A model generated the notes under the pieces. The model was not told the DNA's origin. It ran no database searches and was given only the letters and a program-made list of their open reading frames with translations. Shown piece after piece: positions 43,781-52,582 of a stretch of 64,000 nt of DNA (position 1 is the stretch's first letter; every line of letters starts with the position of its first letter). Made by a program: the position numbers and the translations under genes. The stretch is from NCBI RefSeq assembly GCF_900119075.1, contig NZ_FPIP01000009.1, positions 124,001-188,000 on the forward strand. The letters are read 5' to 3'. This DNA is from Ruminococcus flavefaciens. GTDB lineage: Bacteria > Bacillota > Clostridia > Oscillospirales > Ruminococcaceae.

Positions 43781-43809
43781 ATTGTAGCATTTACACCTAA
43801 AAAAGTCAA
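43781..43809 (-). promoter_or_regulatory. Sigma-A promoter of GH5 genes
   Basis: Minus strand TTGACT (43809-43804), 17 bases, TACAAT (43786-43781), about 100 bases before the first GH5 start. Confidence 0.82.
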
Positions 43810-43896
43810 TAGGAAATGCGCACTTTACAGCTGTTTATGCATAAAATGAAATGTGTTGTTTATTAAAGTTAAATATAAAAAATATTTTAAGCCTAC

Positions 43897-43925
43897 TTGA
43901 CAAGTCTATAATGCAATGCTATAAT
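43897..43925 (+). promoter_or_regulatory. Consensus sigma-A promoter of trp operon
   Basis: TTGACA at 43897, 17 bases, TATAAT at 43920. Both hexamers are perfect, and the T-box leader follows. Confidence 0.93.
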
Positions 43926-43939
43926 TAAAAAAATTCAAA

Positions 43940-44229
43940 CCGACGACGCGGAGATAAAGTTGATTATGCTTGTACAGAGAGCCTCTGGTGCTGAGAATGG
44001 GGCGAAAAACAGGTCAGCAAATGGACCGCTGAGGGTGCAGTCAAATGATCGCGGAGATGACATTCTATTGGCGGCGGTCAGAGTATTCTGCAACGTTAAG
44101 ATGTGCGTTAATCATCAGGGATATGATAGTATCCTGTTAAGTGCACAGCTATGCTGTGAATCAAGGTGGTACCGCGGATAAGTATATTCGTCCTTGACAG
44201 ACTAATCTGGTCTGTCAAGGACTTTTTTG
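43940..44229 (+). ncRNA. T-box riboswitch of trp operon
   Basis: The leader contains the T-box sequence AAGGTGGTACCGCGG at 44163-44177, which pairs with uncharged tRNA. A terminator stem GTCCTTGACAGAC / GTCTGTCAAGGAC at 44190-44222 is followed by TTTTTT. Stem I occupies about 43950-44090. A TGG triplet at 44022-44024 with a following A is the likely specifier for tryptophan, fitting the trp genes downstream. Under low charged tRNA-Trp the terminator should be disrupted. The exact specifier position is inferred. Confidence 0.9.
44190..44228 (+). terminator. T-box-controlled attenuator terminator
   Basis: A 13-bp perfect stem with a 7-base loop and six T residues, immediately downstream of the T-box sequence. 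Confidence 0.93.
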
Positions 44230-44260
44230 TTGCCCGACAGACCGACGGAGGTGCTTTTTT

Positions 44261-45727
44261 ATGAATTTTATGCCCGATCTTGAAACAATCGGCAGGATAG
44301 CCGAAAGCGGAAAATACGACATTGTCCCCGTAAGCTGTGAGATACTGTCGGATATCTGCACTCCTATCGAAGCTATCATGAAGCTCAAAAACGTTTCCAC
44401 TCACTGCTATATGCTTGAGTCGGTAGCAGAAAAGGAAAAGTGGGGAAGATACACCTTCCTCGGCTATGATCCGAAAATGCAGATAACAGCTGTGGGAAGC
44501 GAAATGACTATCGGCGATGTCAAGATAACCACTGACGATCCCTCGATACAGATAAGACAGATACTTGCTAAGTACAGAAGTCCAAAGTTCGATTATCTCC
44601 CGACATTTACGGGAGGTCTCGCAGGCTACTTCTCCTATGATTTCCTCGCTTATACCGAGAAGTCGCTCCGTATCGGCGTGAACGACACCGAGAGCTTCAA
44701 GGACGTAGACCTGATGCTTTTCGATAAGGTCATCGCATTTGATAACTTCCGCCAGAAGCTCATACTCATTGCGAATATGAGACTTGAAGAGGGCGAGGCA
44801 GGCTACAACAAGGCTAAAATGGAGCTCATGCAGATGGCGGAGCTTCTCAGGAACGGCGCTCCCGTAAAGGAGCAGGCAGGCAAGCTCACTACCGATGTTA
44901 CAGCACTTTTCAGCAAGGAAGAGTACTGTGAGATGGTCGAAAAGGCAAAGGGACATATCCACGAGGGCGATATCTTCCAGATAGTCCTCTCGAACCGCCT
45001 CAGCGCAGGCTTTGAGGGAAGTCTCCTCAATACCTACAGAGTTCTCAGAACTATCAACCCGTCGCCTTATATGTTCTATTTCTCGGGCACGGACGTTGAG
45101 ATAGCAGGAGCTTCTCCCGAGACTCTTGTAAAGCTTGAAAACGGCGTTCTCCATACGTTCCCCCTTGCAGGCACCCGTCCGAGAGGAAAGACGGAGAAGG
45201 AGGACAAGGAGCTGGAGGAGGGACTTCTCCGTGACGAAAAGGAGCTTGCAGAGCACAATATGCTGGTAGACCTGGGCAGAAACGACCTCGGCAAGATAAG
45301 CAAGTTCGGCAGTGTTGAAGTTGAAAAGCTCCACAGTATCGAGCGTTACTCCCACGTTATGCACATCGGTTCGACGGTGCGCGGCGAGATACGTGAGGAG
45401 TTCGACGGACTTGACGCAGTAAGCGCTGTGCTCCCTGCGGGTACTCTTTCGGGAGCTCCGAAAATAAGAGCCTGCCAGCTCATCGCAGAGCTCGAAAACA
45501 ACAAGCGCGGCATCTACGGCGGCGCTATCGGATACATTGACTTCACTGGAAACCTCGATACCTGTATCGCTATCCGCATTGCCTACAAGAAGAACGGCAA
45601 GGTCTTCGTAAGAAGCGGCGCAGGAATCGTTGCAGATTCAGTTCCCGAAAAGGAATATCAGGAGTGCATAAACAAGGCGGCTGCTGTTGTGAATGCGCTT
45701 AAAATGGCAGAGGAGGGAGACTTATGA
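44261..45727 (+). CDS. trpE: Anthranilate synthase component I
   Basis: TrpE converts chorismate and ammonia (from TrpG) to anthranilate, the first committed step of tryptophan synthesis. The 488-residue protein has the N-terminal feedback site with MLESVAEKEKWGRYTFLG near residue 50 (LES for Trp binding) and the chorismate-binding C-terminal domain with IAGASPETLVKLE, FPLAGTRPRGKT and AGAGIVADSVPEKEYQEC. CGGAGGTGC precedes the ATG. The gene overlaps trpG by 4 bases. Control is by the T-box leader, and probably by tryptophan inhibition. Confidence 0.96.
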   Translation: MNFMPDLETIGRIAESGKYDIVPVSCEILSDICTPIEAIMKLKNVSTHCYMLESVAEKEKWGRYTFLGYDPKMQITAVGSEMTIGDVKITTDDPSIQIRQILAKYRSPKFDYLPTFTGGLAGYFSYDFLAYTEKSLRIGVNDTESFKDVDLMLFDKVIAFDNFRQKLILIANMRLEEGEAGYNKAKMELMQMAELLRNGAPVKEQAGKLTTDVTALFSKEEYCEMVEKAKGHIHEGDIFQIVLSNRLSAGFEGSLLNTYRVLRTINPSPYMFYFSGTDVEIAGASPETLVKLENGVLHTFPLAGTRPRGKTEKEDKELEEGLLRDEKELAEHNMLVDLGRNDLGKISKFGSVEVEKLHSIERYSHVMHIGSTVRGEIREEFDGLDAVSAVLPAGTLSGAPKIRACQLIAELENNKRGIYGGAIGYIDFTGNLDTCIAIRIAYKKNGKVFVRSGAGIVADSVPEKEYQECINKAAAVVNALKMAEEGDL

Positions 45728-46296
45728 TTCTTCTCATAGATAATTACGACAGCTTTTCGTACAATCTTTATCAGATGATAGGCGCTATAGAGCCCGATAT
45801 CAAGGTCATACGCAATGACGAGATGACAGTTTCCGAGATAGAGAAGCTCGCTCCCGACAGGATAATCCTTTCTCCCGGTCCGGGACGTCCCGAGGACGCA
45901 GGAATAATAATCGAAGCGGCTAAGACAGTGTGTCAGAAAATACCTACCCTCGGCGTTTGTCTCGGTCATCAGGCAATATGTGCGGCTTACGGTGCTGAGG
46001 TCACCTACGCAAAGGAGCTCATGCACGGCAAGCAGTCTGTTATCAGCTTCATGAACGACAGTCCGCTGTTCAGGGGCATAGACGAGGGAGCTCCCGTAGC
46101 GAGATATCACTCCCTTGCGGCAAAAGCCGATACCATTCCCGACTGCTTCAAGGTAACTGCTGTTGCCGACGACGGCGAGATAATGGCAGTCCAGCATAAG
46201 GATTACCCCATATTCGGCGTGCAGTTCCACCCCGAGTCAATAATGACTCCCGACGGACATATCATGCTGAGAAACTTTATCGAGCTTAGTAAGTAG
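45724..46296 (+). CDS. trpG: Anthranilate synthase component II (glutaminase)
   Basis: A 190-residue class I glutamine amidotransferase that supplies ammonia to TrpE. The nucleophile Cys is in GVCLGHQA near residue 79 and the His-Glu pair in VQFHPESI near 168-175. It overlaps trpE (ATGA). It may also serve 4-amino-4-deoxychorismate synthase, as in Bacillus, since no pabA is visible. Confidence 0.95.
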   Translation: MILLIDNYDSFSYNLYQMIGAIEPDIKVIRNDEMTVSEIEKLAPDRIILSPGPGRPEDAGIIIEAAKTVCQKIPTLGVCLGHQAICAAYGAEVTYAKELMHGKQSVISFMNDSPLFRGIDEGAPVARYHSLAAKADTIPDCFKVTAVADDGEIMAVQHKDYPIFGVQFHPESIMTPDGHIMLRNFIELSK

Positions 46297-46336
46297 TGAG
46301 TAGTGTAGGGGACGCCGCCCTCGGCGTCCCGTCCGT
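46287..46336. repeat. Heptamers plus GTAGGG palindrome inside the trp operon
   Basis: AGTAAGT AGTGAGT heptamer steps run from the trpG stop into GTAGGGGACGCCGCCCTCGG and its complement GGCGTCCCG. It is the shortest example here of the heptamer-palindrome pair. Confidence 0.75.
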
Positions 46337-46361
46337 TAAACATATGAATGGTGGTGAGACT

Positions 46362-47144
46362 ATGAATTACCTTGAGGAATTTTACAGCGACTTTGATGAG
46401 GACGGGCGTTTGCTCTCCCGTCACGGTCAGGTGGAGTACCTGACCACCATGAAGTACATTCACGACTTCCTCGGCGGAGCAAAGCAGGTCCATATCCTTG
46501 AAGTGGGTGCAGGCACGGGGCGCTACAGCATAGCTCTTGCCTGTGAGGGACATAATGTCACCGCTGTGGAGCTTGTTGAAAGCAATCTCAATAAGCTGAG
46601 GGCAAAGCTTGACGGCAGTGAAAAGCTTACAGCGATACAGGGCAATGCTCTTGACCTGTCAATGTTTACAGACAACAGCTTCGATATGACTCTGGTGTTT
46701 GGTCCGATGTATCATCTTTTCACCCGTGAGGATATGCTGAAGGCATTGTCCGAGGCGGTGAGAGTCACCAAAAAGGGCGGACATATACTCGTTGCCTACT
46801 GCATGAACGAAGCCGCTGTTATACAGCACGCATTTCTTCACGGCAACCTGCAAAAAGTCCTTGAAAACGATATGCTGACTTCCGAATGGCACTGCAAAAG
46901 CGAGCCAAAGGAGCTCTTTCAGCTGGTGAGAACAGAGGAGATAGCTTCTCTCGACACAGAGCTTCCTGTGGAGCGGATAAAGCTCATAGCGGCTGACGGA
47001 GCGGCAAATTACATCAGCGAATGTATCGACAGCATGGACGATTTTACATTTGAAAAATACATGGAGTACCACTTCGCTACCTGTGAAAGACAGGACTTGA
47101 CAGGTGCTTCAAATCATACGCTGGATATCCTGCGTAAAATATAA
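46362..47144 (+). CDS. Class I SAM-dependent methyltransferase
   Basis: A 260-residue methyltransferase with motif I ILEVGAGTGRYSIALA near residues 45-60, motif II/III GNALDLSMFTDNSFDMTLVFGPMYHL near 95-120, and the Methyltransf_11-type core. The substrate is unknown. The ATG at 46362 with GGTGGTGAG upstream is preferred to a GTG at 46296 that would translate a repeat. It lies between trpG and trpB and is not part of tryptophan synthesis, so it is probably an insertion with the repeat at 46287 or a gene that shares tryptophan control. Confidence 0.85.
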   Translation: MNYLEEFYSDFDEDGRLLSRHGQVEYLTTMKYIHDFLGGAKQVHILEVGAGTGRYSIALACEGHNVTAVELVESNLNKLRAKLDGSEKLTAIQGNALDLSMFTDNSFDMTLVFGPMYHLFTREDMLKALSEAVRVTKKGGHILVAYCMNEAAVIQHAFLHGNLQKVLENDMLTSEWHCKSEPKELFQLVRTEEIASLDTELPVERIKLIAADGAANYISECIDSMDDFTFEKYMEYHFATCERQDLTGASNHTLDILRKI

Positions 47145-47162
47145 ACCGAAAGGAAAGATATC

Positions 47163-48353
47163 ATGTCACAGTCAAAAGGAAGATTCGGCGTTCACGGCGG
47201 ACAGTATATCCCCGAAACGCTTATGAATGCGGTCATCGAGCTTGAACAGGCTTACGACCATTATAAAAACGATCCCGAGTTCAACCGCGAGCTCACAGAG
47301 CTCCTCAATAACTACGCAGGCAGACCTTCTCTGCTGTACCGCGCAGATAAGCTCACAAGAGAGCTTGGCGGAGCTAAGATATACCTCAAGCGCGAGGATC
47401 TCAACCATACGGGTTCACATAAGATAAACAATGTTCTCGGTCAGGCTCTCCTTGCAAAGAAAATGGGCAAGACCAGACTTATCGCAGAGACAGGAGCAGG
47501 TCAGCACGGCGTTGCTACTGCAACAGCGGCGGCTCTCCTCGATATGGAGTGCGTAGTTTTCATGGGCGAGGAGGACACTAAGCGTCAGGCTCTCAACGTT
47601 TACCGTATGAAGCTTCTCGGCGCTGACGTTATCCCCGTAAAGAGCGGTACTGCTACTCTTAAAGACGCTGTTTCCGAGGCTATGCGCGAGTGGACTTCAC
47701 GTATTTCAGATACACATTACTGTCTCGGTTCTGTTATGGGACCACACCCATTCCCCACTATAGTCCGTGATTTTCAGGCTGTTATCTCCCGTGAGGCAAG
47801 AGCCCAGATACTTGAAGCAGAGGGCAGACTTCCCGACGCAGTTATCGCCTGTGTAGGCGGAGGCTCAAACGCTATCGGAAGCTTCTATCACTTTATCCCC
47901 GACGAGGGAGTACGTCTTATCGGCTGTGAAGCCGCAGGCAGAGGTATAGACACCTTTGAGACTGCCGCTACAGTGAATACAGGAAGAATAGGTATCTTCC
48001 ACGGTATGAAGTCCTACTTCTGTCAGGACGAGTACGGTCAGATAGCTCCTGTTTATTCTATCTCAGCAGGTCTTGACTATCCCGGTGTAGGTCCCGAGCA
48101 CGCACATCTCCACGATATCGGCAGAGCTGAGTATGTACCTGTTACAGATGACGAAGCAGTAAACGCTTTCGAGTATCTTTCACGCACCGAGGGCATTATC
48201 CCTGCTATCGAGTCGGCTCATGCAATTGCTTACGCTATGAAGCTTGCTCCTACTATGGACAAGGACAAGATAATTATCGTTACGGTTTCGGGACGCGGCG
48301 ACAAGGACTGCGCTGCAATTGCCCGTTACAGAGGGGAGGATATCTATGAGTAA
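47163..48353 (+). CDS. trpB: Tryptophan synthase beta chain
   Basis: TrpB condenses indole with serine using PLP. The 396-residue protein has the PLP lysine in [14 protein letters not shown] near residue 85, [12 protein letters not shown] near 108-119, and [10 protein letters not shown] in the phosphate loop near 232-241. It is the TrpB1 type that partners TrpA. It overlaps trpA by 8 bases. AAAGGAAAGATATC precedes the ATG. Confidence 0.97.
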   Translation: MSQSKGRFGVHGGQYIPETLMNAVIELEQAYDHYKNDPEFNRELTELLNNYAGRPSLLYRADKLTRELGGAKIYLKREDLNHTGSHKINNVLGQALLAKKMGKTRLIAETGAGQHGVATATAAALLDMECVVFMGEEDTKRQALNVYRMKLLGADVIPVKSGTATLKDAVSEAMREWTSRISDTHYCLGSVMGPHPFPTIVRDFQAVISREARAQILEAEGRLPDAVIACVGGGSNAIGSFYHFIPDEGVRLIGCEAAGRGIDTFETAATVNTGRIGIFHGMKSYFCQDEYGQIAPVYSISAGLDYPGVGPEHAHLHDIGRAEYVPVTDDEAVNAFEYLSRTEGIIPAIESAHAIAYAMKLAPTMDKDKIIIVTVSGRGDKDCAAIARYRGEDIYE

Positions 48354-49122
48354 TATAAGATCAGCTTTTGCAAACGGCAAGGCTTTCATACCATTTATAA
48401 CCTGCGGTGATCCCGACCTTGAGACTACCGCAAAGGTAGTTCGTGCGGCTGCCGAGAACGGCGCAGACCTTATCGAGCTTGGAATACCTTTCTCCGATCC
48501 GACTGCGGAAGGCCCTGTTATACAGGGGGCTAATATCCGCGCACTTGCAGGTGGAGTCACCACAGACAAGGTTTTCGAGCTGGTAAAGGAGCTCCGCAGA
48601 GACGTCAAGATACCTTTCGTATTTATGACCTATGCAAATGTTGTGTACTCCTACGACGCAGAGAGATTCATGGCTCGCTGCTGCGAGGCAGGAGTTGACG
48701 GTATCATACTTCCCGACCTTCCATTTGAGGAAAAGGAGGAGTTCTCAGCAGTTGCAAAGCAGTATGGAGTTGACCTTATATCGCTTATTGCTCCTACGTC
48801 CGAGAACCGTATCGCAATGATAGCAAAGGAAGCAGAGGGCTTCATCTACATCGTATCAAGTCTCGGAGTTACAGGCGTTAGAAGCGAGATAAACACCAAT
48901 ATCGGCGATATCGTAAAGGTCATCCGTGAGAATACGAAAGTGCCCTGCGCAGTAGGCTTCGGTATCTCAAAGCCCGAGCAGGCTAAGGCAATGGCAGAGC
49001 TGTCAGACGGAGCTATAGTTGGTTCGGCAATAATCAAGATACTTGAAAAGTACGGAAAAGACGCAGCACCATACGTTGGTGAGTACGTTAAGGAAATGAA
49101 AGAAGCTGTTTCTAAAGCATAA
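48346..49122 (+). CDS. trpA: Tryptophan synthase alpha chain
   Basis: TrpA splits indole-3-glycerol phosphate to indole and glyceraldehyde 3-phosphate and channels indole to TrpB. The 258-residue TIM barrel has the catalytic Glu in [17 protein letters not shown] near residue 46 and Asp in [12 protein letters not shown] near 123, plus GFGISKPEQ for phosphate binding. The ATG at 48346 overlaps the trpB end and has AGAGGGGAGG upstream. In many operons trpA is last, but here trpD, trpC and trpF follow after a 345-base repeat-filled gap. Confidence 0.96.
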   Translation: MSNIRSAFANGKAFIPFITCGDPDLETTAKVVRAAAENGADLIELGIPFSDPTAEGPVIQGANIRALAGGVTTDKVFELVKELRRDVKIPFVFMTYANVVYSYDAERFMARCCEAGVDGIILPDLPFEEKEEFSAVAKQYGVDLISLIAPTSENRIAMIAKEAEGFIYIVSSLGVTGVRSEINTNIGDIVKVIRENTKVPCAVGFGISKPEQAKAMAELSDGAIVGSAIIKILEKYGKDAAPYVGEYVKEMKEAVSKA

Positions 49123-49129
49123 TGTTTGT

Positions 49130-49430
49130 AGGGGACTCTGAGGGCAGTGTTCCGCTGTAGAGGTGGATATTATCCGCCCGATAATGGGACGTCCTCACTT
49201 GCAGGGCGTCCCCTCTCGAAAAACAATTCACTGGATTGTTTTTCGATTCACCCCTTGCGGAGCGCCTTCGTAACTGTGGGGCTTTGCCCCACACCCCACC
49301 AGAGGCGCTGCCTCTGACCTAACAGGTACGTCCCCTCTGTCGCTTCGCGACATCTCCCCATTTTATGGGGAGTCACTCCGCCAAAGGAACATAGTCCCTT
49401 TGGAATCCCATTCATGGGTTCATCAAGTTA
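49130..49430 (+). repeat. Structured multi-hairpin repeat element (copy B) in the trp operon
   Basis: This fills the trpA-trpD gap. After GTAGGGGACTCTGAGG and a GGTGGATATTATCCGCC palindrome come GGACGTCC..GCAGGGCGTCC, ACAATTC-ACT-GGATTGT inside A and T runs, the shared TTGCGGAGCGCCTTCG, GTGGGGCTTTGCCCCAC, AGAGGCGCTGCCTCT, CTGTCGCTTCGCGACA, CTCCCCATTTTATGGGGAG and AAGGAACATAGTCCCTTTGG. Compared with 30371-30600, the stems keep pairing while bases differ. No gene or clear terminator is visible. Confidence 0.8.
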
Positions 49431-49467
49431 TTTGGTAGATTTAAAAATAAAAATGGAGGAACTTAAA

Positions 49468-50487
49468 ATGATAAAAGAAGCAATCGCTAAGATCGTTGAC
49501 AAGCAGGATCTTACATATGATGAGGCATATAAGGTAATTTCAGAGATCATGGCAGGAGAGACTACTCCTACTCAGAATGCGGCTTTTCTCTCCGCTCTTT
49601 CCACAAAAAGCACGAAGGCTGAGACTATCGACGAGATAACAGGCTGCGCTGCTGCTATGCGTGACGCGGCTATCAAGTTTGAGAACGATATGGACTTGCT
49701 GGAGATCGTAGGCACAGGCGGTGATAACGCTCACAGCTTCAATATCTCAACTACTTCCGCTTTCGTTATCGCAGCGGCAGGTATCAAGGTATCAAAGCAC
49801 GGCAACCGCGCAGCTTCTTCACTTTCGGGAACTGCCGATTGTCTCGAAGCTCTTGGCGCTAACATCGACCTTGAGCCTGAAAAGTGCAGACAGCTCCTTG
49901 AAAGCGTGGGCTTCTGCTTCTTCTTTGCTCAGAAGTATCATACTTCCATGAAATATGTTGGTCCTATCCGCAAGGAGCTGGGCTTCAGAACAGTATTCAA
50001 TATTCTCGGACCACTCACAAACCCTGCCTGCCCTAATCATCATCTTCTCGGTGTTTATGACAGCGTTCTCCTTGAGCCTGTTGCAGAAGTTCTCATGAAG
50101 CTTGGTTCAAAGAACGGTATGGTAGTTTTCGGCAAGGATAAGCTGGACGAGATATCTCTCAGCGCTCCTACTGCCGTATGCGAGTACAAGGACGGCTGGA
50201 TGAAGAATTACGAGATAACTCCCGAGCAGTTCGGCTTCGAGCGCTGCACAAAGGACGACCTCAAGGGCAGTACTCCCGAGGAGAACGCAGCTATCACACG
50301 GGGTATCCTCGACGGCAGCATCAAGGGACACAAGCGCAATTCAGTTCTGCTCAATGCAGGTGCTGCTATCTATATCGGCGGCAAGGCTGAGACTATGGCT
50401 GAGGGCGTTAAGAAAGCGGCAGAGCTTATCGACAGCGGCGCTGCTCTTGAAGCTATGGATAAGTTCATCGCGCAGTCACAGAACTGA
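49468..50487 (+). CDS. trpD: Anthranilate phosphoribosyltransferase
   Basis: TrpD transfers phosphoribose from PRPP to anthranilate. The 339-residue protein has the PRPP loop [15 protein letters not shown] near residues 80-94, [15 protein letters not shown] near 108-122, and [16 protein letters not shown] near 168-183. The start is the ATG at 49468 with ATGGAGGAAC upstream. A longer frame from 49414 would read into the repeat element. It begins the second half of the rearranged trp operon. Confidence 0.96.
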   Translation: MIKEAIAKIVDKQDLTYDEAYKVISEIMAGETTPTQNAAFLSALSTKSTKAETIDEITGCAAAMRDAAIKFENDMDLLEIVGTGGDNAHSFNISTTSAFVIAAAGIKVSKHGNRAASSLSGTADCLEALGANIDLEPEKCRQLLESVGFCFFFAQKYHTSMKYVGPIRKELGFRTVFNILGPLTNPACPNHHLLGVYDSVLLEPVAEVLMKLGSKNGMVVFGKDKLDEISLSAPTAVCEYKDGWMKNYEITPEQFGFERCTKDDLKGSTPEENAAITRGILDGSIKGHKRNSVLLNAGAAIYIGGKAETMAEGVKKAAELIDSGAALEAMDKFIAQSQN

Positions 50488-50495
50488 GGTGCAGT

Positions 50496-51272
50496 ATGAC
50501 TATTCTCGATAAGCTTGCAGACCATGCCCGTGAGCGCGTGGCTGAGGCTAAGAAAAAGCTCTCCCTTGACGAGGTAAAGTGCCTTGCACTGGCGCTTCCG
50601 AAGGGCGGTTTTGAGTTTGAAAAGGCGCTGAAAAAGGACGACATCGCATTTATCTGCGAGTGCAAAAAGGCTTCGCCGTCAAAGGGAATAATTGCTGAGG
50701 ACTTTCCCTACTTACAGATAGCTAAGGACTACGAGGCGGCAGGTGCTGACTGCATATCCGTACTCACCGAGCCTAAATGGTTCCTCGGCAGCGATGAGTT
50801 TCTCCGTGAGATAGCTTCAAGCGTAAGTATTCCCTGCATACGCAAGGACTTCACCGTTGACGAGTACATGATATATGAGGCAAAGCTGCTCGGCGCTAAG
50901 GCGGTTCTTCTTATCTGCTCCATTCTCTCACAGCAGCAGATAAGCGAATATATCGGCATTTGCGACCGGCTGGGACTTTCTGCTCTGGTAGAAGCTCACG
51001 ACGAAGCGGAGCTTCGGGCGGCTGTTGCCGCAGGAGCACGCATCATCGGCGTGAACAACCGCAATCTCAAGGACTTCTCAGTTGATACAGGCAACAGCCG
51101 CCGCCTGCGGGAGCTTGCTCCCGCAGATGTGAGCTTCGTATCCGAAAGCGGCGTTCAGTCCGCAGAGGATATAAGGCTTCTCCGTCAGGCAGGGGTGAAC
51201 GCTGTGCTAATCGGCGAGACTCTCATGCGTGCGGCTGACAAAAAGGCAAAGCTTGCGGAGCTGAAAGGATAA
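50496..51272 (+). CDS. trpC: Indole-3-glycerol phosphate synthase
   Basis: TrpC closes the indole ring. The 258-residue TIM barrel has FICECKKASPSKGII near residue 50 (catalytic Lys), LTEPKWFLGSDEFL near 88, IRKDFTVDEYMIYEAKLLGA near 111, GVNNRNLKDFSVD near 185 and SESGVQSAED near 212. It starts 8 bases after trpD and is followed at once by trpF. Confidence 0.96.
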   Translation: MTILDKLADHARERVAEAKKKLSLDEVKCLALALPKGGFEFEKALKKDDIAFICECKKASPSKGIIAEDFPYLQIAKDYEAAGADCISVLTEPKWFLGSDEFLREIASSVSIPCIRKDFTVDEYMIYEAKLLGAKAVLLICSILSQQQISEYIGICDRLGLSALVEAHDEAELRAAVAAGARIIGVNNRNLKDFSVDTGNSRRLRELAPADVSFVSESGVQSAEDIRLLRQAGVNAVLIGETLMRAADKKAKLAELKG

Positions 51273-51273
51273 T

Positions 51274-51864
51274 ATGGCTAAGATAAAAATGTGCGGACTT
51301 CGCCGCGCTGAGGATATCGAGTATGCAAATATGCTTCTGCCCGAGTATATCGGCTACGTATTTGCAAAAAAAAGCAGGCGCTATGCAGCGCCCGAAACGG
51401 CTGAGAAGCTCACCAAGCTTCTCAGCACAGAGATAACTCCCGTGGGAGTATTTGTTGACGAACCTATTGAAAATGTTATCGCTCTGGTGGAGAGCGGTAC
51501 TATCAGAATGGCACAGCTCCACGGAAACGAATCCGAGGACTATGTTGCTGAGCTCAAAAGCCGCGGCATACCCGTGATAAGGGCTTTCAAGGTCAGCTGT
51601 GAAGCCGATATTGACGCCGCAAGAAATACCTGCTCGGATTATGTGCTTCTCGATTCGGGAAGCGGCTCGGGAGAGACCTTCGACTGGTCGCTCATTAAAA
51701 ATGTGGGCAGGGATTACTTCCTTGCAGGCGGACTTACTGCCGAAAATGTAGGCGAGGCTGTGAAAATGCTGAGCCCATTTGCGGTGGACGCAAGCTCCTG
51801 CCTCGAGACCGACGGCTTCAAGGATTTCACCAAAATGAGAGCCTTTGCGGAGGCTGTCCGCTGA
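51274..51864 (+). CDS. trpF: Phosphoribosylanthranilate isomerase
   Basis: TrpF isomerises N-phosphoribosylanthranilate. The 196-residue barrel starts KIKMCGLRRAEDIEYA (catalytic Cys in KMCGL) and carries QLHGNESEDYV near 87 and LAGGLTAENV near 150. The start codon lies one base after the trpC stop. Its stop codon ends one base before the stop of the convergent sigE gene, with no terminator between. Confidence 0.95.
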   Translation: MAKIKMCGLRRAEDIEYANMLLPEYIGYVFAKKSRRYAAPETAEKLTKLLSTEITPVGVFVDEPIENVIALVESGTIRMAQLHGNESEDYVAELKSRGIPVIRAFKVSCEADIDAARNTCSDYVLLDSGSGSGETFDWSLIKNVGRDYFLAGGLTAENVGEAVKMLSPFAVDASSCLETDGFKDFTKMRAFAEAVR

Positions 51865-51865
51865 A

Positions 51866-52564
51866 TCAGGACACGCTCTCTATTTTTATACGGAGTTTTT
51901 TTATGATTTTCTTTTCAAGACGCGAAATGTAGGACTGCGATATGCCAATGCTGTCTGCTACCTCTTTCTGCGTCTTTTCTTTTCCGTCAATAAGCCCGAA
52001 GCGCATTTCCATTATTTCTCGCTCACGGTCGCAGAGCTCCGAAACTGCGTTGCGCAGTATCTCACGCTCTGCTTCGGTCTCGATGCCCTTGTTTACTATG
52101 TCATCGTCAGTGCCGAGTATGTCCGACAGGAGCAGTTCGTTGCCGTCATAGTCGATGTTCAGCGGCTCGTCTATGGACAGGTCGTTGCGGTACTGTGAGG
52201 ACTTCCGCAGGAACATGAGTATCTCGTTCTCGATACACCTTGAAGCATATGTAGCCAGCTTGATATTTTTGGTTGGGCAGAATGTGTTCACAGCCTTGAT
52301 AAGCCCGATAGTTCCGATAGATACAAGGTCCTCTATACCTATGCCTGTGGACTCGAACTTCTTGGCTATGTACACCACAAGGCGGAGATTATGCTCTATG
52401 AGAATATTACGCGCTTCGGGATCGCGTTGGGAGAGCCGCGCGAAAACCTCTGTTTCCTCTGCCCTCGTCAGTGGCGGCGGCAGGGTGTCCGAGCCGTTTA
52501 CGTAGAATACCTCTCCTGTGAAGTGCTTTTTCAGGAATGTCTTTACTCTTTCGATGATGTTCAT
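51866..52564 (-). CDS. sigE: Sporulation sigma factor E
   Basis: Sigma-E directs early mother-cell transcription in sporulation. The 232-residue protein has an N-terminal pro-sequence with [15 protein letters not shown], which aligns with the known pro-sigma-E cleavage site EVYYIGGSEALPPPL. It also has the family's region 2 ([26 protein letters not shown]) and region 4 ([22 protein letters not shown]). It lies 18 bases downstream of spoIIGA, as in spore formers. The sigG gene that often follows is absent. Confidence 0.96.
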   Translation of the reverse strand: MNIIERVKTFLKKHFTGEVFYVNGSDTLPPPLTRAEETEVFARLSQRDPEARNILIEHNLRLVVYIAKKFESTGIGIEDLVSIGTIGLIKAVNTFCPTKNIKLATYASRCIENEILMFLRKSSQYRNDLSIDEPLNIDYDGNELLLSDILGTDDDIVNKGIETEAEREILRNAVSELCDREREIMEMRFGLIDGKEKTQKEVADSIGISQSYISRLEKKIIKKLRIKIESVS

Positions 52565-52582
52565 TGTTTTTCTCCTTCTTTG

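Noticed and set aside
44108..45364. Long minus-strand frame of 418 codons opposite trpE
   Set aside because: It lies fully antisense to trpE, which has all family motifs. No ribosome site or domain supports it, and its composition is that of a shadow frame.
46296..46361. Upstream GTG start for the methyltransferase
   Set aside because: It would translate the GTAGGG palindrome. The ATG at 46362 has its own GGTGGTGAG site.
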